Notes: a model not told the origin generated them from the sequence alone. A stretch of 64,000 nucleotides of DNA from Kineococcus gynurae (GCF_050871315.1 NZ_JBJLRE010000013.1), one strand, 5' to 3'. Numbered from the stretch's first letter, positions 15,666 to 24,520 are shown. Program-made: numbers and translations.

Positions 15666-16576
15666 CGGACGCCGGCCAGGCGGGCGGAACCGGAACGGAT
15701 CCGTTCGACCAGGGCGACGGCCGTGGCCGAGGAGTTCGAGGGGTAGACGTGCAGCCCCGGGGCCCCGGCGTCGAGCAGCTCGCGGGCGAGCTCGGCGGCC
15801 ACCCGCACGGCCAGGCGGCGCCGTCGCGCCGGGGAGGGGTCGTCCCCCAGCCGGGCCAGCAGCCCCGCGGGGGCGGGGACCCCGGTGAGCTGCTGCAGGC
15901 GCAGCAACCGCGCCGGGTCGTCCACGGCGGTGATGCCGGGCAGCACGGGGATGGTGACGCCGGCCAGCCGGGCCCGGTCCACGAAGGCCGTCCACTCCTC
16001 GGCCCGGTAACCGACCTGGGCGACGGCGAACCGGGCCCCCGCCTCCTGCTTGGCCCGCAACGCGGCCAGGTCTCCCGGGCGGCGCGAGGAGGGGAAGGCC
16101 GGGACGGCGATGCTGAGCGGTCCCTCGTCCACCGGTCGCGAACCCCCGCGCAGCGCCAGCCGCCGCCGCTCGACCACCTGCAGGACCTCGACGAGGTCGC
16201 AGCCGCGCAGCACCGGGTCGGACGGCTCGCCGAGGGGCGCACCCGCCGGGTCGCCGCGCAGGACGAGGACGTCCCGGATCCCGCTCTCGAGGATCTCCGC
16301 CCCGGCCGCCACGACCTGCGCGCGGCTGGAGCCGACGCAGGTGAGGTGGGCCATCGCCGTGACGGGGGTGCTGCGCCGGACGTGGCGGAGCAACCCCGCC
16401 GCCGCGGCCCGGGTCGCACCCCCCGCCCGGCAGGTCACCGAGAAGAAGTCCGGGGACGTGGCGGCGAGCTCGGAGACCGTGCGGCCCAACGCCTCGGCCG
16501 CGGCCTGCGACCGGGGCGGGAAGAGTTCGAAACTGATGGTCGGGCGCGGCCCGCCGACCCGGGCGGCCAGCGTCAT
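15662..16576 (-). CDS. metF: methylenetetrahydrofolate reductase
   Basis: The 304-residue TIM-barrel flavoprotein has ISFELFPPRS at its start, FFSVTCRAGG, MAHLTCVGSS, VLVLRGDP and AQVGYRAEEW. The enzyme reduces 5,10-methylene-THF to 5-methyl-THF, the methyl donor for methionine synthesis. The gene is first in the metF-metE operon and lies behind a SAM-type riboswitch. The reading frame looks intact, unlike its partner. Confidence 0.9.
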   Translation of the reverse strand: MTLAARVGGPRPTISFELFPPRSQAAAEALGRTVSELAATSPDFFSVTCRAGGATRAAAAGLLRHVRRSTPVTAMAHLTCVGSSRAQVVAAGAEILESGIRDVLVLRGDPAGAPLGEPSDPVLRGCDLVEVLQVVERRRLALRGGSRPVDEGPLSIAVPAFPSSRRPGDLAALRAKQEAGARFAVAQVGYRAEEWTAFVDRARLAGVTIPVLPGITAVDDPARLLRLQQLTGVPAPAGLLARLGDDPSPARRRRLAVRVAAELARELLDAGAPGLHVYPSNSSATAVALVERIRSGSARLAGVR

Positions 16577-16631
16577 CGCGCGGCCCCCGAAGGGTTCCGG
16601 GAAGGACGGGGTGCAGCACGCATCGTGAACT

Positions 16632-16717
16632 CCATCGGCCTGGCGTTAGCACCCTCGCCCGGGCTCGGGGGGTTGCTGCGGCGTCGTCGAGCCAGGACTC
16701 TCGGCCGCTCTGGATGG
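16632..16717 (-). promoter_or_regulatory. SAM riboswitch (SAM-I/SAM-IV superfamily) before metF
   Basis: The minus-strand leader reads GAGAGTCCTGGCTCGA, then GCAGCAACC, a GC-rich hairpin, and GGTGCTAACGCCAGG. These are in the order and spacing of the S-box core (GAG, GCAACC, P3 hairpin, GGTGCTAA, CC). A closing stem is offered by CCATC near 16716 and GATGG near 16632. A TAGGGT -10-like box lies just upstream on the same strand. In this family SAM binding turns expression off. The subclass cannot be fixed without a covariance-model search. Confidence 0.75.
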
Positions 16718-16823
16718 TGCGCCGACCCTAGCCGCCGTCCCGGGCATCCGACAACCGTGATCGCGCCCCGCGAAGGAACCCGACCGACCGGCCCGTCGCC
16801 CGGGCGCTCGGCGCCCGCCCGAC

Positions 16824-16829
16824 TATCCT
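16824..16829 (+). promoter_or_regulatory. -10 box candidate of the DUF485-actP operon
   Basis: TATCCT lies 58 bp before the GTG of the DUF485 gene, and a GAGGAGG ribosome site follows in the leader. The box is divergent from the metF riboswitch. No clear -35 element is seen. Confidence 0.4.
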
Positions 16830-16887
16830 CACAACCCTCACAGCTACGACCCAGGTTCACCCGGGTCGCACCCGACGAGGAGGTCAC

Positions 16888-17292
16888 GTGAGCAGTTCCT
16901 GGTCCGGCACCGGCGATCCGCCCCCCGGCACGGGCCCCGGGCCCGAACCCGCCCCCGCGTCCCCGTCCGGGGCGCTCGAGGGGGCCCGCAGCTACGAGGA
17001 GGTCCAGGCCTCCCCCGAGTTCGCCGCCCTGCGCCGTCGCTTCCGGCGGGTCGTCTTCCCGCTCTCGGCGTTGTTCCTGGCCTGGTACGCGGCCTACGTC
17101 CTGCTGGCCGACTACGCCCACGACTTCATGGGGATCCGCCTCGGCGGCAGCAACATCACCGTCGGGCTGCTGTTCGGCTTCGGCCAGTTCGCCTCGACGT
17201 TCATCATCACGACGATCTACGTGCGCTGGGCCAACAAGCGCTTCGACCCCGCCGCCGACGAGCTGCGCCACCGCATCGAGGGGACCCCGTGA
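16888..17292 (+). CDS. DUF485 domain membrane protein
   Basis: The 134-residue protein has a Pro-rich cytoplasmic head, the DUF485 motif FAALRRRFRRVVFPLSALF, and two transmembrane segments (FLAWYAAYVLLADYA and VGLLFGFGQFASTFIITTIY). Genes of this family commonly precede actP, and the product is thought to assist the symporter. The stop overlaps the actP start (GTGA). A GAGGAGG ribosome site precedes the GTG. Confidence 0.9.
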   Translation: MSSSWSGTGDPPPGTGPGPEPAPASPSGALEGARSYEEVQASPEFAALRRRFRRVVFPLSALFLAWYAAYVLLADYAHDFMGIRLGGSNITVGLLFGFGQFASTFIITTIYVRWANKRFDPAADELRHRIEGTP

Positions 17293-18962
17293 CCAGCAGC
17301 AGCCTCGTGACCAGCGCCCTGGCCACCGCGACCGTCCCCGCCGGCGGCGACGTCGGGGAACCGGTCGTCAACATCGCCATCTTCGGCGCGTTCGTCGCCA
17401 TCACCCTGACCGTGGTGCTGCGGGCCAGCCGCAACAACCGCAGCGCGGCCGACTTCTACGCCGGGGGACGCGCGTTCAGCGGCCGGCAGAACGGCATCGC
17501 CATCGCCGGGGACTACCTCTCGGCCGCGAGTTTCCTCGGCATCGCCGGGGCCATCGCGATCTACGGCTACGACGGCTTCCTCTACTCGATCGGGTTCCTG
17601 GTCGCCTGGTTGGTGGCCCTGCTCCTGGTCGCGGAACTGCTGCGCAACACCGGGCGGTTCACGATGGCCGACGTCCTGAGCTTCCGGCTCAAGGAACGGC
17701 CGGTCCGGATGGCCGCGGCGATCTCGACGCTCACCGTGTCCTTCTTCTACCTGCTGGCCCAGATGGCCGGCGCGGGCGGCCTGGTCGCCCTGCTGCTGGG
17801 CATCGACGGGCGGGCCGGGCAGAACCTGGTGATCGCGATCGTGGGCGCGCTCATGGTCGTCTACGTGCTGATCGGCGGGATGAAGGGCACCACCTGGGTG
17901 CAGATCATCAAGGCGGTCATGCTGGTGACCGGGGCCGGCGTGATGACCGTCTGGGTGCTGGCCCAGTACGGGTTCAACCTCTCCGACCTGATCGGCGCCG
18001 CCGTCGCCGCCCCGGGTTCGGCCGGCGAGGCGCTGGTGGAACCGGGCGGGCAGTACGGGGCCACCGAGATCTCGAAGCTGAACTTCCTGTCCCTGGCGCT
18101 GGCCCTGGTCCTGGGGACGGCGGGGCTGCCGCACGTGCTCATGCGGTTCTACACCGTGCCGAGCTCGCGCGAGGCCCGCCGCAGCGTGGTCTGGGCGATC
18201 TGGATCATCGGGATCTTCTACCTGTTCACGCTCGTCATCGGCTACGGCGCCGGCGCGATCGTGGGTCCGGACGCGATCCGGGGCGCACCGGGCCGGGTGA
18301 ACTCCGCGGCCCCGCTGCTCGCCTACCAGCTCGGCGGGCCGGTCCTGCTGGGCATCATCGCCGCCGTCGCGTTCGCGACCATCCTCGCCGTGGTCGCGGG
18401 GCTGGCCATCACGGCCAGCGCCTCCTTCGCCCACGACATCTACGCCAGCGTCATCAAGAAGGGTGAGGTCTCGGCCAACGCCGAGGTGCGGATCGCGCGC
18501 ATCACGATCGTGGTGATCGGGGCCGTCGCCATCGTCGGGGGGATGCTGGCCAACGGGCAGAACGTGGCCTTCCTCGTCGCCCTGGCGTTCGCGGTGGCGG
18601 CGAGCGCGAACCTGCCGACGATCCTCTACTCGCTGTTCTGGCGCCGGTTCACCACCCGCGGCGCCCTGTGGAGCATCTACGGCGGGTTGATCTCCTGCAT
18701 CACCCTGATCGCGTTCTCCCCCGTCGTCTCCGGCAAGGTCGACCCGGCGACGGGGGCGAGCCTGTCGATGATCACCGACCCCTCGGTGGACTTCTCCTGG
18801 TTCCCGCTGGAGAACCCGGGGCTGGTCTCGATCCCGCTGGCCTTCCTGCTGGGGTGGTTGGGATCGGTGACGTCCAAGGAGACCGGCAACGAGAAGCGGG
18901 CCGCCGAGATGGAGGTCCGCAGCCTGACCGGGGCCGGGGCCGAGAAGGCCGTCGAGCACTGA
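17289..18962 (+). CDS. actP: cation/acetate symporter ActP (SSS family)
   Basis: The 557-residue integral membrane protein has about 13 hydrophobic spans and sodium:solute symporter motifs: DFYAGGRAFSGRQNGIAI, GDYLSAASFLGIAG, GGMKGTTWVQIIKAVML and LPHVLMRFYTV. It takes up acetate and similar short carboxylates with a cation. It is co-translated with the DUF485 partner and ends at a strong bidirectional hairpin. Confidence 0.93.
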   Translation: MTSSSLVTSALATATVPAGGDVGEPVVNIAIFGAFVAITLTVVLRASRNNRSAADFYAGGRAFSGRQNGIAIAGDYLSAASFLGIAGAIAIYGYDGFLYSIGFLVAWLVALLLVAELLRNTGRFTMADVLSFRLKERPVRMAAAISTLTVSFFYLLAQMAGAGGLVALLLGIDGRAGQNLVIAIVGALMVVYVLIGGMKGTTWVQIIKAVMLVTGAGVMTVWVLAQYGFNLSDLIGAAVAAPGSAGEALVEPGGQYGATEISKLNFLSLALALVLGTAGLPHVLMRFYTVPSSREARRSVVWAIWIIGIFYLFTLVIGYGAGAIVGPDAIRGAPGRVNSAAPLLAYQLGGPVLLGIIAAVAFATILAVVAGLAITASASFAHDIYASVIKKGEVSANAEVRIARITIVVIGAVAIVGGMLANGQNVAFLVALAFAVAASANLPTILYSLFWRRFTTRGALWSIYGGLISCITLIAFSPVVSGKVDPATGASLSMITDPSVDFSWFPLENPGLVSIPLAFLLGWLGSVTSKETGNEKRAAEMEVRSLTGAGAEKAVEH

Positions 18963-18980
18963 ATCGGGCCGGCCCCGACG

Positions 18981-19040
18981 GCCGGACGCGACGGAGGGCC
19001 GGGTGACCCGCACGGGTCACCCGGCCCTCCCGCGTCCGGC
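18981..19040. terminator. long bidirectional hairpin between actP and the beta-helix gene
   Basis: A perfect 17-bp inner stem (18993-19009 with 19014-19030) is extended by a further perfect 10-bp stem (18981-18990 with 19031-19040), separated by a 2-nt bulge. It sits between two convergent genes and can terminate both. Confidence 0.8.
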
Positions 19041-19051
19041 GGCGGTTGCGC

Positions 19052-20236
19052 TCAGTTGCAGCGCGAGACGGGGATCGCGGTCGCGGTGTCGGCGAAGGTG
19101 TTCGTCGCGAAGCTCACCGAACGCGGCGCCAGGGCCGGGCCGTACTTGGCCGTGTGGCCGAACTTGTTGCCGGTGAAGGTCACCGAACCCAGGTTCGCGC
19201 TGCACTTGATGTTGACGGTGTACATGCCGCCGTCGAAGTAGTTCCCCTCGATGACGACCTTGTCCAGCAGCTGCTGGCCGGTCTCGGTGCCGAACTGCAG
19301 GGCCGAGTTCGCGTTGACCAGGCCGTCGGCCGGGTCGGGCATGAAGGTGTTGCGCCGCAGCACGATGCCGACCCCGGAGGTGGACTGGGCCGCGTCGGTG
19401 TGGACGGAGTCGTCCCGCACGAGGCTGTGGACGTAGCTGTCCTCGATCAGCACGTCGTTGCCCAGCCGGGGCCCGTCGAAGGTGCCGTGGACGTTCACGC
19501 GGCGCAGGGTGTAGTCCGACCAGCCGATCGCGATGGTGGTGCTGGCCCGGCCGTCGATCTCGGAGTCCTCGAGGACGAACCGGGGCGCGTCGCGCAGGGT
19601 GACGGCGAGAGGGGCTCCGGCGCAGCGGATCCGGGACTTGCGGATGGTCACGTCGGCCGCCGTGACGGTGACGCAGCCGGTGATGTCGAGGTTCTGCACG
19701 ACCGTCCCCGGGGTGGAGACGACCAGGTCGCCGCTGGGGGTGAGGGTGGTGCCGACCGGGACGCCGGTGGTGTTCAGGGTCGGGAACCCGGCCGGGATGC
19801 CGGTGTCCAACGGGACGACCTTGAAGGACTTGTAGACCGTCTGCACGAGGTACTTGCCGCGGTACAGCCTGGCGGTCAACGTGATCGAGCCGGACAGGCC
19901 GCGCAGGTCGACCTCGCCGGTCCCGCGGTAGGTCGCGTCGTTCCCGGTGGTGATGGTGCCGATCTGCCCGCGGACGACGTCGCTCACCAGGTAGGTGCCG
20001 CGGTCGAACGCGACGGAGGTGATCGTGGTGATGTCCTCGCCGTCGGCGGGGATGCTGGCCTTGTTGACCGTGACGCCGTTCCAGGACATCCAGGGACTGA
20101 TGGCGGCCTGGGCGGGGACCGCGACCAGGACCGAGACCAGGAGAGCGGCGAGCGCGGCCACGACGGCGGCGAACGCGGGGACCGCCGGGACACGGGCGGG
20201 GCGGATGGCGGTGGGGGGGACCGTCGACGCGCGCAT
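19052..20236 (-). CDS. secreted right-handed beta-helix protein, paralogue 1
   Basis: The 394-residue protein has a positively charged N-terminus, a hydrophobic segment and a probable signal-peptidase site after VAVPAQA. A first domain of about 90 residues (SPWMSWNGVTVN onward) is shared with paralogue 3. A parallel beta-helix follows with stacked turns such as VLEDSEIDGR, IAIGW and YTLRRVNVH, then DGPRLGNDVLIEDSYVH and VVIEGNYFDGG. The family resembles pectate-lyase-like enzymes or adhesins that act on polysaccharides; no catalytic residues can be assigned. GGAGG lies before the ATG. Two relatives flank the polysaccharide genes, so a role on that polymer is plausible. Confidence 0.8.
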   Translation of the reverse strand: MRASTVPPTAIRPARVPAVPAFAAVVAALAALLVSVLVAVPAQAAISPWMSWNGVTVNKASIPADGEDITTITSVAFDRGTYLVSDVVRGQIGTITTGNDATYRGTGEVDLRGLSGSITLTARLYRGKYLVQTVYKSFKVVPLDTGIPAGFPTLNTTGVPVGTTLTPSGDLVVSTPGTVVQNLDITGCVTVTAADVTIRKSRIRCAGAPLAVTLRDAPRFVLEDSEIDGRASTTIAIGWSDYTLRRVNVHGTFDGPRLGNDVLIEDSYVHSLVRDDSVHTDAAQSTSGVGIVLRRNTFMPDPADGLVNANSALQFGTETGQQLLDKVVIEGNYFDGGMYTVNIKCSANLGSVTFTGNKFGHTAKYGPALAPRSVSFATNTFADTATAIPVSRCN

Positions 20237-20394
20237 CGGGAACCTCCAGGTCGGGAACGGAACGGGTCTGTCTCCCTACCTGCATCGGTGCGGACCACCC
20301 GGCTACTGTCTGCGCCCCGCGGGTACTGGCGAACGGGTGAGGCCGGACTACGGACCGCGAGCCCCTCCCCCGCAGCCGGACCGGGAACGTCACG

Positions 20395-20433
20395 GGGGGA
20401 CCCTGGTCCCGGTCAACGAGCGCAGGGTCCCCC
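20395..20433 (-). terminator. hairpin downstream of rsmI
   Basis: GGGGGACCCTG (20395-20405) pairs perfectly with CAGGGTCCCCC (20423-20433) around a 17-nt loop. It lies past the rsmI stop and upstream of the beta-helix gene on the same strand, so it probably ends the rsmI transcript. No T run follows. Confidence 0.5.
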
Positions 20434-20478
20434 GGTGCCGTTCCCCCGGTGCCGTTCCCCCGGTCCCGTTCCCCCGGT
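20429..20478. repeat. 14-bp tandem repeat, about 3.5 copies
   Basis: The unit CCCCCGGTGCCGTT repeats at 20429, 20443 and 20457 (the last with one change), with a partial copy at 20471. It is noncoding, abutting the rsmI stop and overlapping the hairpin above. Confidence 0.85.
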
Positions 20479-20488
20479 TGGGGGCCGC

Positions 20489-21421
20489 TCAGCGCCGGGC
20501 GGCGAGGACCGCCTCGTAGAGCTCGCGGCGCGACACCCCGGTGGCCGCGGCCACCTCGGCGGTGGCGTCCTTGAGCCGGGTCCCGGCGGCGGCGAGCTCC
20601 TGCACCCGGGCCACCAGGTCGGCGACCGCCGGGACGGGGGCCTCGGGCGCTCCGCCGACGACGAGGCACACCTCCCCGCGCACCTCCTGCCCGCGCACGC
20701 GCTCCGCGAGCGCCCCCAACGGTTCGCGGACGACCTCCTCGTAGGTCTTGGTGAGCTCCCGGCAGAGCGCGGCGGGACGGTCGGCGCCGAACGCCTCGGC
20801 CATCGCGGCCAGGGTCGCCGCGGTCCGGTGCGGGGACTCGAAGAAGACCATGGTCCGCCGTTCCCCGGCGAGGGCCGCGAAGGTGCGGGTGCGCTCGCCG
20901 GGCCGACGCGGGCAGAACCCCTCGAAGGTGAACCGGTCGCTCGGCAGCGCCGAGAGGGCCAGGGCGGTCAGCACGGCGGACGGGCCCGGGACGGCGGTGA
21001 CCCGCAGCCCGGCCTCGGCGCAGGCCCGCACCAGGCGGTAGCCCGGGTCGGAGACCGAGGGCATCCCCGCGTCGGTGACGAGCAGGACCGTGCGCCCGGC
21101 GGCGATCTCGGCCGTGAGGTCGGCGACGCGCGCCTCCTCGTTGTGCTCGTGGCAGCTCATGACCCGTCCGCGCGGGGCCACCCCGACGGCGGCGCAGAGC
21201 CGGCGCAGCCGACGGGTGTCCTCGGCCGCCACGACGTCGGCCGTGGCCAGCAGCTCGACCAGCCGGGGCGAGGCGTCGCGGACGTTCCCGATCGGGGTGC
21301 CGGCCAGGACCAGGGCCGCGCCGACCCCCGCGCCGGCCGGAGCCGCGTCCTCGGGATCCTCGGGCCGGTCGTCGGGCGCGTCGGGGTGGTGCAGGTCGGG
21401 GTCGTCGGGGTGGTCGGGCAC
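20489..21421 (-). CDS. rsmI: 16S rRNA (cytidine-1402-2'-O)-methyltransferase RsmI
   Basis: The 310-residue protein carries the tetrapyrrole-methylase-type SAM site: LVLAGTPIGNVRDAS, AAEDTRRLRRL, CHEHNEEARV, VTDAGMPSVSDPGYRLV and VPGPSAVLTALALS. It methylates the 2'-O of C1402 in the ribosomal decoding site. The first 35 residues are Asp/Pro-rich and unconserved. It is divergent from the protein mannosyltransferase gene, an arrangement also known from mycobacteria. Confidence 0.95.
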   Translation of the reverse strand: MPDHPDDPDLHHPDAPDDRPEDPEDAAPAGAGVGAALVLAGTPIGNVRDASPRLVELLATADVVAAEDTRRLRRLCAAVGVAPRGRVMSCHEHNEEARVADLTAEIAAGRTVLLVTDAGMPSVSDPGYRLVRACAEAGLRVTAVPGPSAVLTALALSALPSDRFTFEGFCPRRPGERTRTFAALAGERRTMVFFESPHRTAATLAAMAEAFGADRPAALCRELTKTYEEVVREPLGALAERVRGQEVRGEVCLVVGGAPEAPVPAVADLVARVQELAAAGTRLKDATAEVAAATGVSRRELYEAVLAARR

Positions 21422-21498
21422 CCGCCCACCCTGCCGTACTCCCCGCTCCCTCCGCCCCTCCCGCCCGCCACCTCCGCCCCCGGCGGGGACCCCCCACC

Positions 21499-21504
21499 TA
21501 CGAT
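21499..21504 (+). promoter_or_regulatory. -10 box before the pmt leader ORF
   Basis: TACGAT ends six bases before the GTG at 21511. By the spacing seen at other genes here, the mRNA would start at that GTG, which opens a short leader frame and not pmt itself. Confidence 0.5.
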
Positions 21505-21510
21505 GCGCGG

Positions 21511-21540
21511 GTGAGCGTCACTCCTCGGAACCCTGCGTGA
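21511..21540 (+). CDS. nine-codon leader ORF coupled to pmt
   Basis: GTG opens a frame reading V-S-V-T-P-R-N-P-A and a TGA stop. The stop overlaps the pmt GTG start (GTGA at 21537-21540). With the TACGAT box six bases upstream, the first codon would be the 5' end of the mRNA. Ribosomes would translate the leader and re-initiate at pmt, which lacks a clear ribosome site. The peptide sequence itself may not matter. Confidence 0.45.
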   Translation: MSVTPRNPA

Positions 21541-23204
21541 GCGCCGCGCTCGCCCCCGCGAGCCGGGGGGCCGACCCCTGGCGCGTGCGGCTGCTCGGGC
21601 CCCGCAGCGAGATCGACGTGGAGGGGCGGTTGCGGGGGTGGGTGCCCCTGCTCGTCGTGACCGCGGTGGCCGGTGTCCTGCGCTTCTGGCACCTCGGGCG
21701 CCCGCACCAGCTCGTCTTCGACGAGACCTACTACGTCAAGCAGGCCTACTCGCTCCTGCTGCACGGCGTCGAGCGGCGCAACGACGGTGCCCTGTCGAGT
21801 CCGGACGCGCTGTTCACCGCGGGCACCCCGGACGTCTTCGGCACGACCGGCGACTTCGTCGTCCACCCCTCGGTCGGCAAGTGGATGATCGCCGTCGGGG
21901 AGTGGTTGTTCGGCATCGACTCCTCCTTCGGCTGGCGCTTCAGCGCCGCGCTCGTCGGGACGCTGTCCGTGCTGCTGCTGGGCCGCGTCGCCCGTCGGCT
22001 GTTCCGCTCCACGCTGCTCGGGGTGACCGCGGCCGTGCTGCTGACCTTCGAGGGGCAGCACCTGGTCGAGAGCCGCACGAGCCTGCTCGACATCTTCCTC
22101 ATGTGGTGGGTGCTGGTGGCCTTCGCCTGCCTGCTGATCGACCGTGACCAGGCCCGCGACCGGTTGGCCCGGCGGCTCGCCGCGGCCGGACCGCGCGGGA
22201 CGGGCGGTTTCGGGCCGCGGCTGGGGATGCGGTGGTGGCGGCTGGCCGCCGGGGTGTCGCTGGGGCTGGCCTGCGGGGTGAAGTGGTCGGGCGTCTACGT
22301 GCTCGCCGTGTTCGGGATCATGACCGTGCTCTGGGACGCCTCCGCGCGCCGGGCGGTCGGCATCCGGGCCTGGCCCGGGGCGACGGTCGAACGCGACGGG
22401 ATCGGCGCGTTCCTGGTCATGGTCCCGGTGGCCGTGGCGGTCTACGTGTCGACCTGGGCCGGCTGGTTCGCCAGCCGGGAGGGGTACCTGCGCCAGTGGG
22501 GGGCCGAGCACCCGGCCTCGGGCGTCGCCGGTCTCGTCCCGGACGCGCTGCGCAGCCTCTGGCACTACCACGCCGAGGCCTACGCCTTCCACGTCGGGCT
22601 GTCCTCACCGCACCCCTACTCCGCGAACCCCTGGACGTGGCTGGTCCAGGGCCGCCCGACCTCGTTCTTCTACGAGAAGAAGGTCGAGGGCCAGGACGGC
22701 TGCCTCGTCCAGGAATGCTCCAAGGCGATCACATCGCTCGGCACCCCCCTGCTCTGGTGGGCGGCGGTGCTCGCCCTCGTCCTGGTGGTCTTCTGCTGGG
22801 CCTTCCGCCGCGACTGGCGCGCCGGCGCGATCCTGGCCGGGCTCGGCGCCTGCTACCTGCCCTGGTTCCAGTACCAGCACCGGACGATCTTCACCTTCTA
22901 CGCGGTCGTCTTCGTCCCGTTCGTGGTGCTGGCCCTGACCTACGCGATCGGCGTCCTGCTCGGCCCCGACCCGCGCACCGCCCTGGGCGGGCCCGCGACG
23001 ACGGACGGGGGCATCCCGGTGGCGGGCCTGCGGGGGGCGGCCTACCGCGCCGCGGTGCGCCGGCGACGCTGGGGCGCGGCGGGCGCCGGTCTCCTCCTGG
23101 TCGCCATCGTGGCCTGCTTCTGGTTCTTCTGGCCGATCTGGACCGCGCAGGTCATCCCGCACGCCGACTGGTCGCGGCGGATGTGGTTGCCGAGCTGGGT
23201 CTGA
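21537..23204 (+). CDS. pmt: dolichyl-phosphate-mannose-type protein O-mannosyltransferase
   Basis: The 555-residue membrane protein has about 10-11 spans. The first periplasmic loop carries the catalytic-type acidic pair FDETYYVKQAYS, and further family blocks are VHPSVGKWMIA, FEGQHLVESRTSLLDIFLM, SGVYVLAVFG, HPYSANPWTW and WFQYQHRTIFTFY. The family (GT39, actinobacterial Pmt) transfers mannose from polyprenyl-phosphomannose to Ser/Thr of secreted proteins. The start is the GTG overlapping the short leader ORF. Confidence 0.93.
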   Translation: MSAALAPASRGADPWRVRLLGPRSEIDVEGRLRGWVPLLVVTAVAGVLRFWHLGRPHQLVFDETYYVKQAYSLLLHGVERRNDGALSSPDALFTAGTPDVFGTTGDFVVHPSVGKWMIAVGEWLFGIDSSFGWRFSAALVGTLSVLLLGRVARRLFRSTLLGVTAAVLLTFEGQHLVESRTSLLDIFLMWWVLVAFACLLIDRDQARDRLARRLAAAGPRGTGGFGPRLGMRWWRLAAGVSLGLACGVKWSGVYVLAVFGIMTVLWDASARRAVGIRAWPGATVERDGIGAFLVMVPVAVAVYVSTWAGWFASREGYLRQWGAEHPASGVAGLVPDALRSLWHYHAEAYAFHVGLSSPHPYSANPWTWLVQGRPTSFFYEKKVEGQDGCLVQECSKAITSLGTPLLWWAAVLALVLVVFCWAFRRDWRAGAILAGLGACYLPWFQYQHRTIFTFYAVVFVPFVVLALTYAIGVLLGPDPRTALGGPATTDGGIPVAGLRGAAYRAAVRRRRWGAAGAGLLLVAIVACFWFFWPIWTAQVIPHADWSRRMWLPSWV

Positions 23205-23503
23205 GCGGGTCCCGGCCCGGTCCGTGGGACCGGTCCACCGGGCCCGCGGCGGAGCCGGTCGCGGCCGCACGAAGCGGCTGGTCACGGCGGCGCGGAGGTG
23301 TCGAGACCGCCGGGCACCCGGTCCGACGGACGAGCACGTCCGTGCCGGATGTCCCCGCGTTCACCACCCTTCGTGACGACTTCGCGCAGGGTCGGTGACC
23401 TCGGTGTGACATTCCGCGCGTGACAGCTACGTACCGCGTTCAGTACAGTGCTCGCTGTCACAGGTTGCTCCCTTCGGGCGGCCGCGAAAGACGAGGACGG
23501 CTC
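23205..23503. other. intergenic region upstream of the first polysaccharide glycosyltransferase
   Basis: No gene is seen. The stretch holds the promoter region for the downstream plus-strand gene. It includes ACAGCTACGT (23423-23432), which is repeated upstream of the wzz-like/lipoprotein pair, and a TACAGT -10-like box near 23443. An ACGAGGA ribosome site precedes the next ATG. Confidence 0.5.
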
Positions 23504-24445
23504 ATGACCGCATTGCTCGTTGCCAATGACGGCGGCCATCTCATGCAACTCAAGACCCTGGCCTCCCGCCTGCCCCTGGGCGACGGGTTCCACTGGGTGA
23601 CCGTGCCGACCCCGCAGTCGGAGTCGCTGCTCGCGGGCGAGGACGTCACCTGGGTCCACCCCGGGCCGACCCGCGACCTGCGCGCCGCCGCCCGCAACGC
23701 CCTCCTCGCCGCCCCCCTCTTCCGCCGCCGCCGGATCTCCGCGGTGGTCAGCACCGGTTCCAGCCTCGCGGTCTCGGTCATCCCCCAGGCCCGGCTGCGG
23801 GGGCTGCCCGCCTACTACATCGAGAGCGCCACCCGGACCCACGGTCCGTCGCTGTCCGGACGGATGCTGGCCGCCGTCCCCGGCGTCGAGCTCTACACCC
23901 AGAACGCCGCCTGGCAGTCGAAGAAGTGGAAGTACGCGGGGTCGGTCTTCGACGGCTGGCAGTCGCGCGCCGAGGAGTCCGGCCCGCCGGTCAAGAAGGT
24001 CGTCGTCACCCTCGGCACGTCGCGCACCTACGGCTTCCGCCGCCTCGTCGAGCGGCTCGCGCCCCTGCTGGCCGACACCGGCGCCGAGGTCCTGTGGCAG
24101 ACCGGGGTGACCGACGTCTCCGGCCTCCCCATCCAGCAGGCCCGCAAGGCCGTCCCCGCCGCGGAGCTGTCGGCCGCCATGCGCGAGGCCGACGTCGTCA
24201 TCGCCCACGCCGGCACCGGCGCGGCGCTCGAGGCCCTCCAGGCGGGCAAACTGCCCATCCTCGTCCCGCGGCGCGTCGAGCACGACGAGCACGTCGACGA
24301 CCACCAGGACCAGATCGCGACCATGCTCCGCTCGCGGGGCCTGGCCATCGTGCGCGAGGCCGACACCATCGACCTGCGCGACCTGGACCGGGCGGCCAGC
24401 AACGTCGTCGAACTGCGCGGCGACGCCCTCCCGCTCGCGCTCTGA
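23504..24445 (+). CDS. glycosyltransferase with fused Alg14/Alg13-like halves
   Basis: The 313-residue protein begins TALLVANDGGHLMQL, like the Alg14/PssD membrane-anchor half. It continues through VVSTGSSLAV and AYYIESATRTHGPSLSG. From about residue 165 it has the Alg13/GT28 C-terminal fold: VVVTLGTSRTYGFRRLVE, EVLWQTGVTD and the UDP-sugar loop VIAHAGTGAALEALQAGK. Such enzymes add UDP-sugars (GlcNAc, glucose or glucuronate) to lipid-linked intermediates. It opens the polysaccharide island. Confidence 0.8.
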   Translation: MTALLVANDGGHLMQLKTLASRLPLGDGFHWVTVPTPQSESLLAGEDVTWVHPGPTRDLRAAARNALLAAPLFRRRRISAVVSTGSSLAVSVIPQARLRGLPAYYIESATRTHGPSLSGRMLAAVPGVELYTQNAAWQSKKWKYAGSVFDGWQSRAEESGPPVKKVVVTLGTSRTYGFRRLVERLAPLLADTGAEVLWQTGVTDVSGLPIQQARKAVPAAELSAAMREADVVIAHAGTGAALEALQAGKLPILVPRRVEHDEHVDDHQDQIATMLRSRGLAIVREADTIDLRDLDRAASNVVELRGDALPLAL

Positions 24446-24484
24446 ACCCGGCCGGGGACGACCCGGAACCGGCCGCACCGACGC

Positions 24485-24520
24485 GAGGAGGCCGGCCACC
24501 GGAGGGGAGCCGGCCTCCTC
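24485..24520 (+). terminator. hairpin terminator after the Alg13/14-like gene
   Basis: GAGGAGGCCGGC (24485-24496) pairs perfectly with GCCGGCCTCCTC (24509-24520) around a 12-nt loop, 40 bp past the stop. Confidence 0.7.

Noticed and set aside
23400..23470. CRP/GlxR-type site from the GTGAC repeats
   Set aside because: The TGTGAC elements are not arranged as an inverted repeat with the needed spacing.
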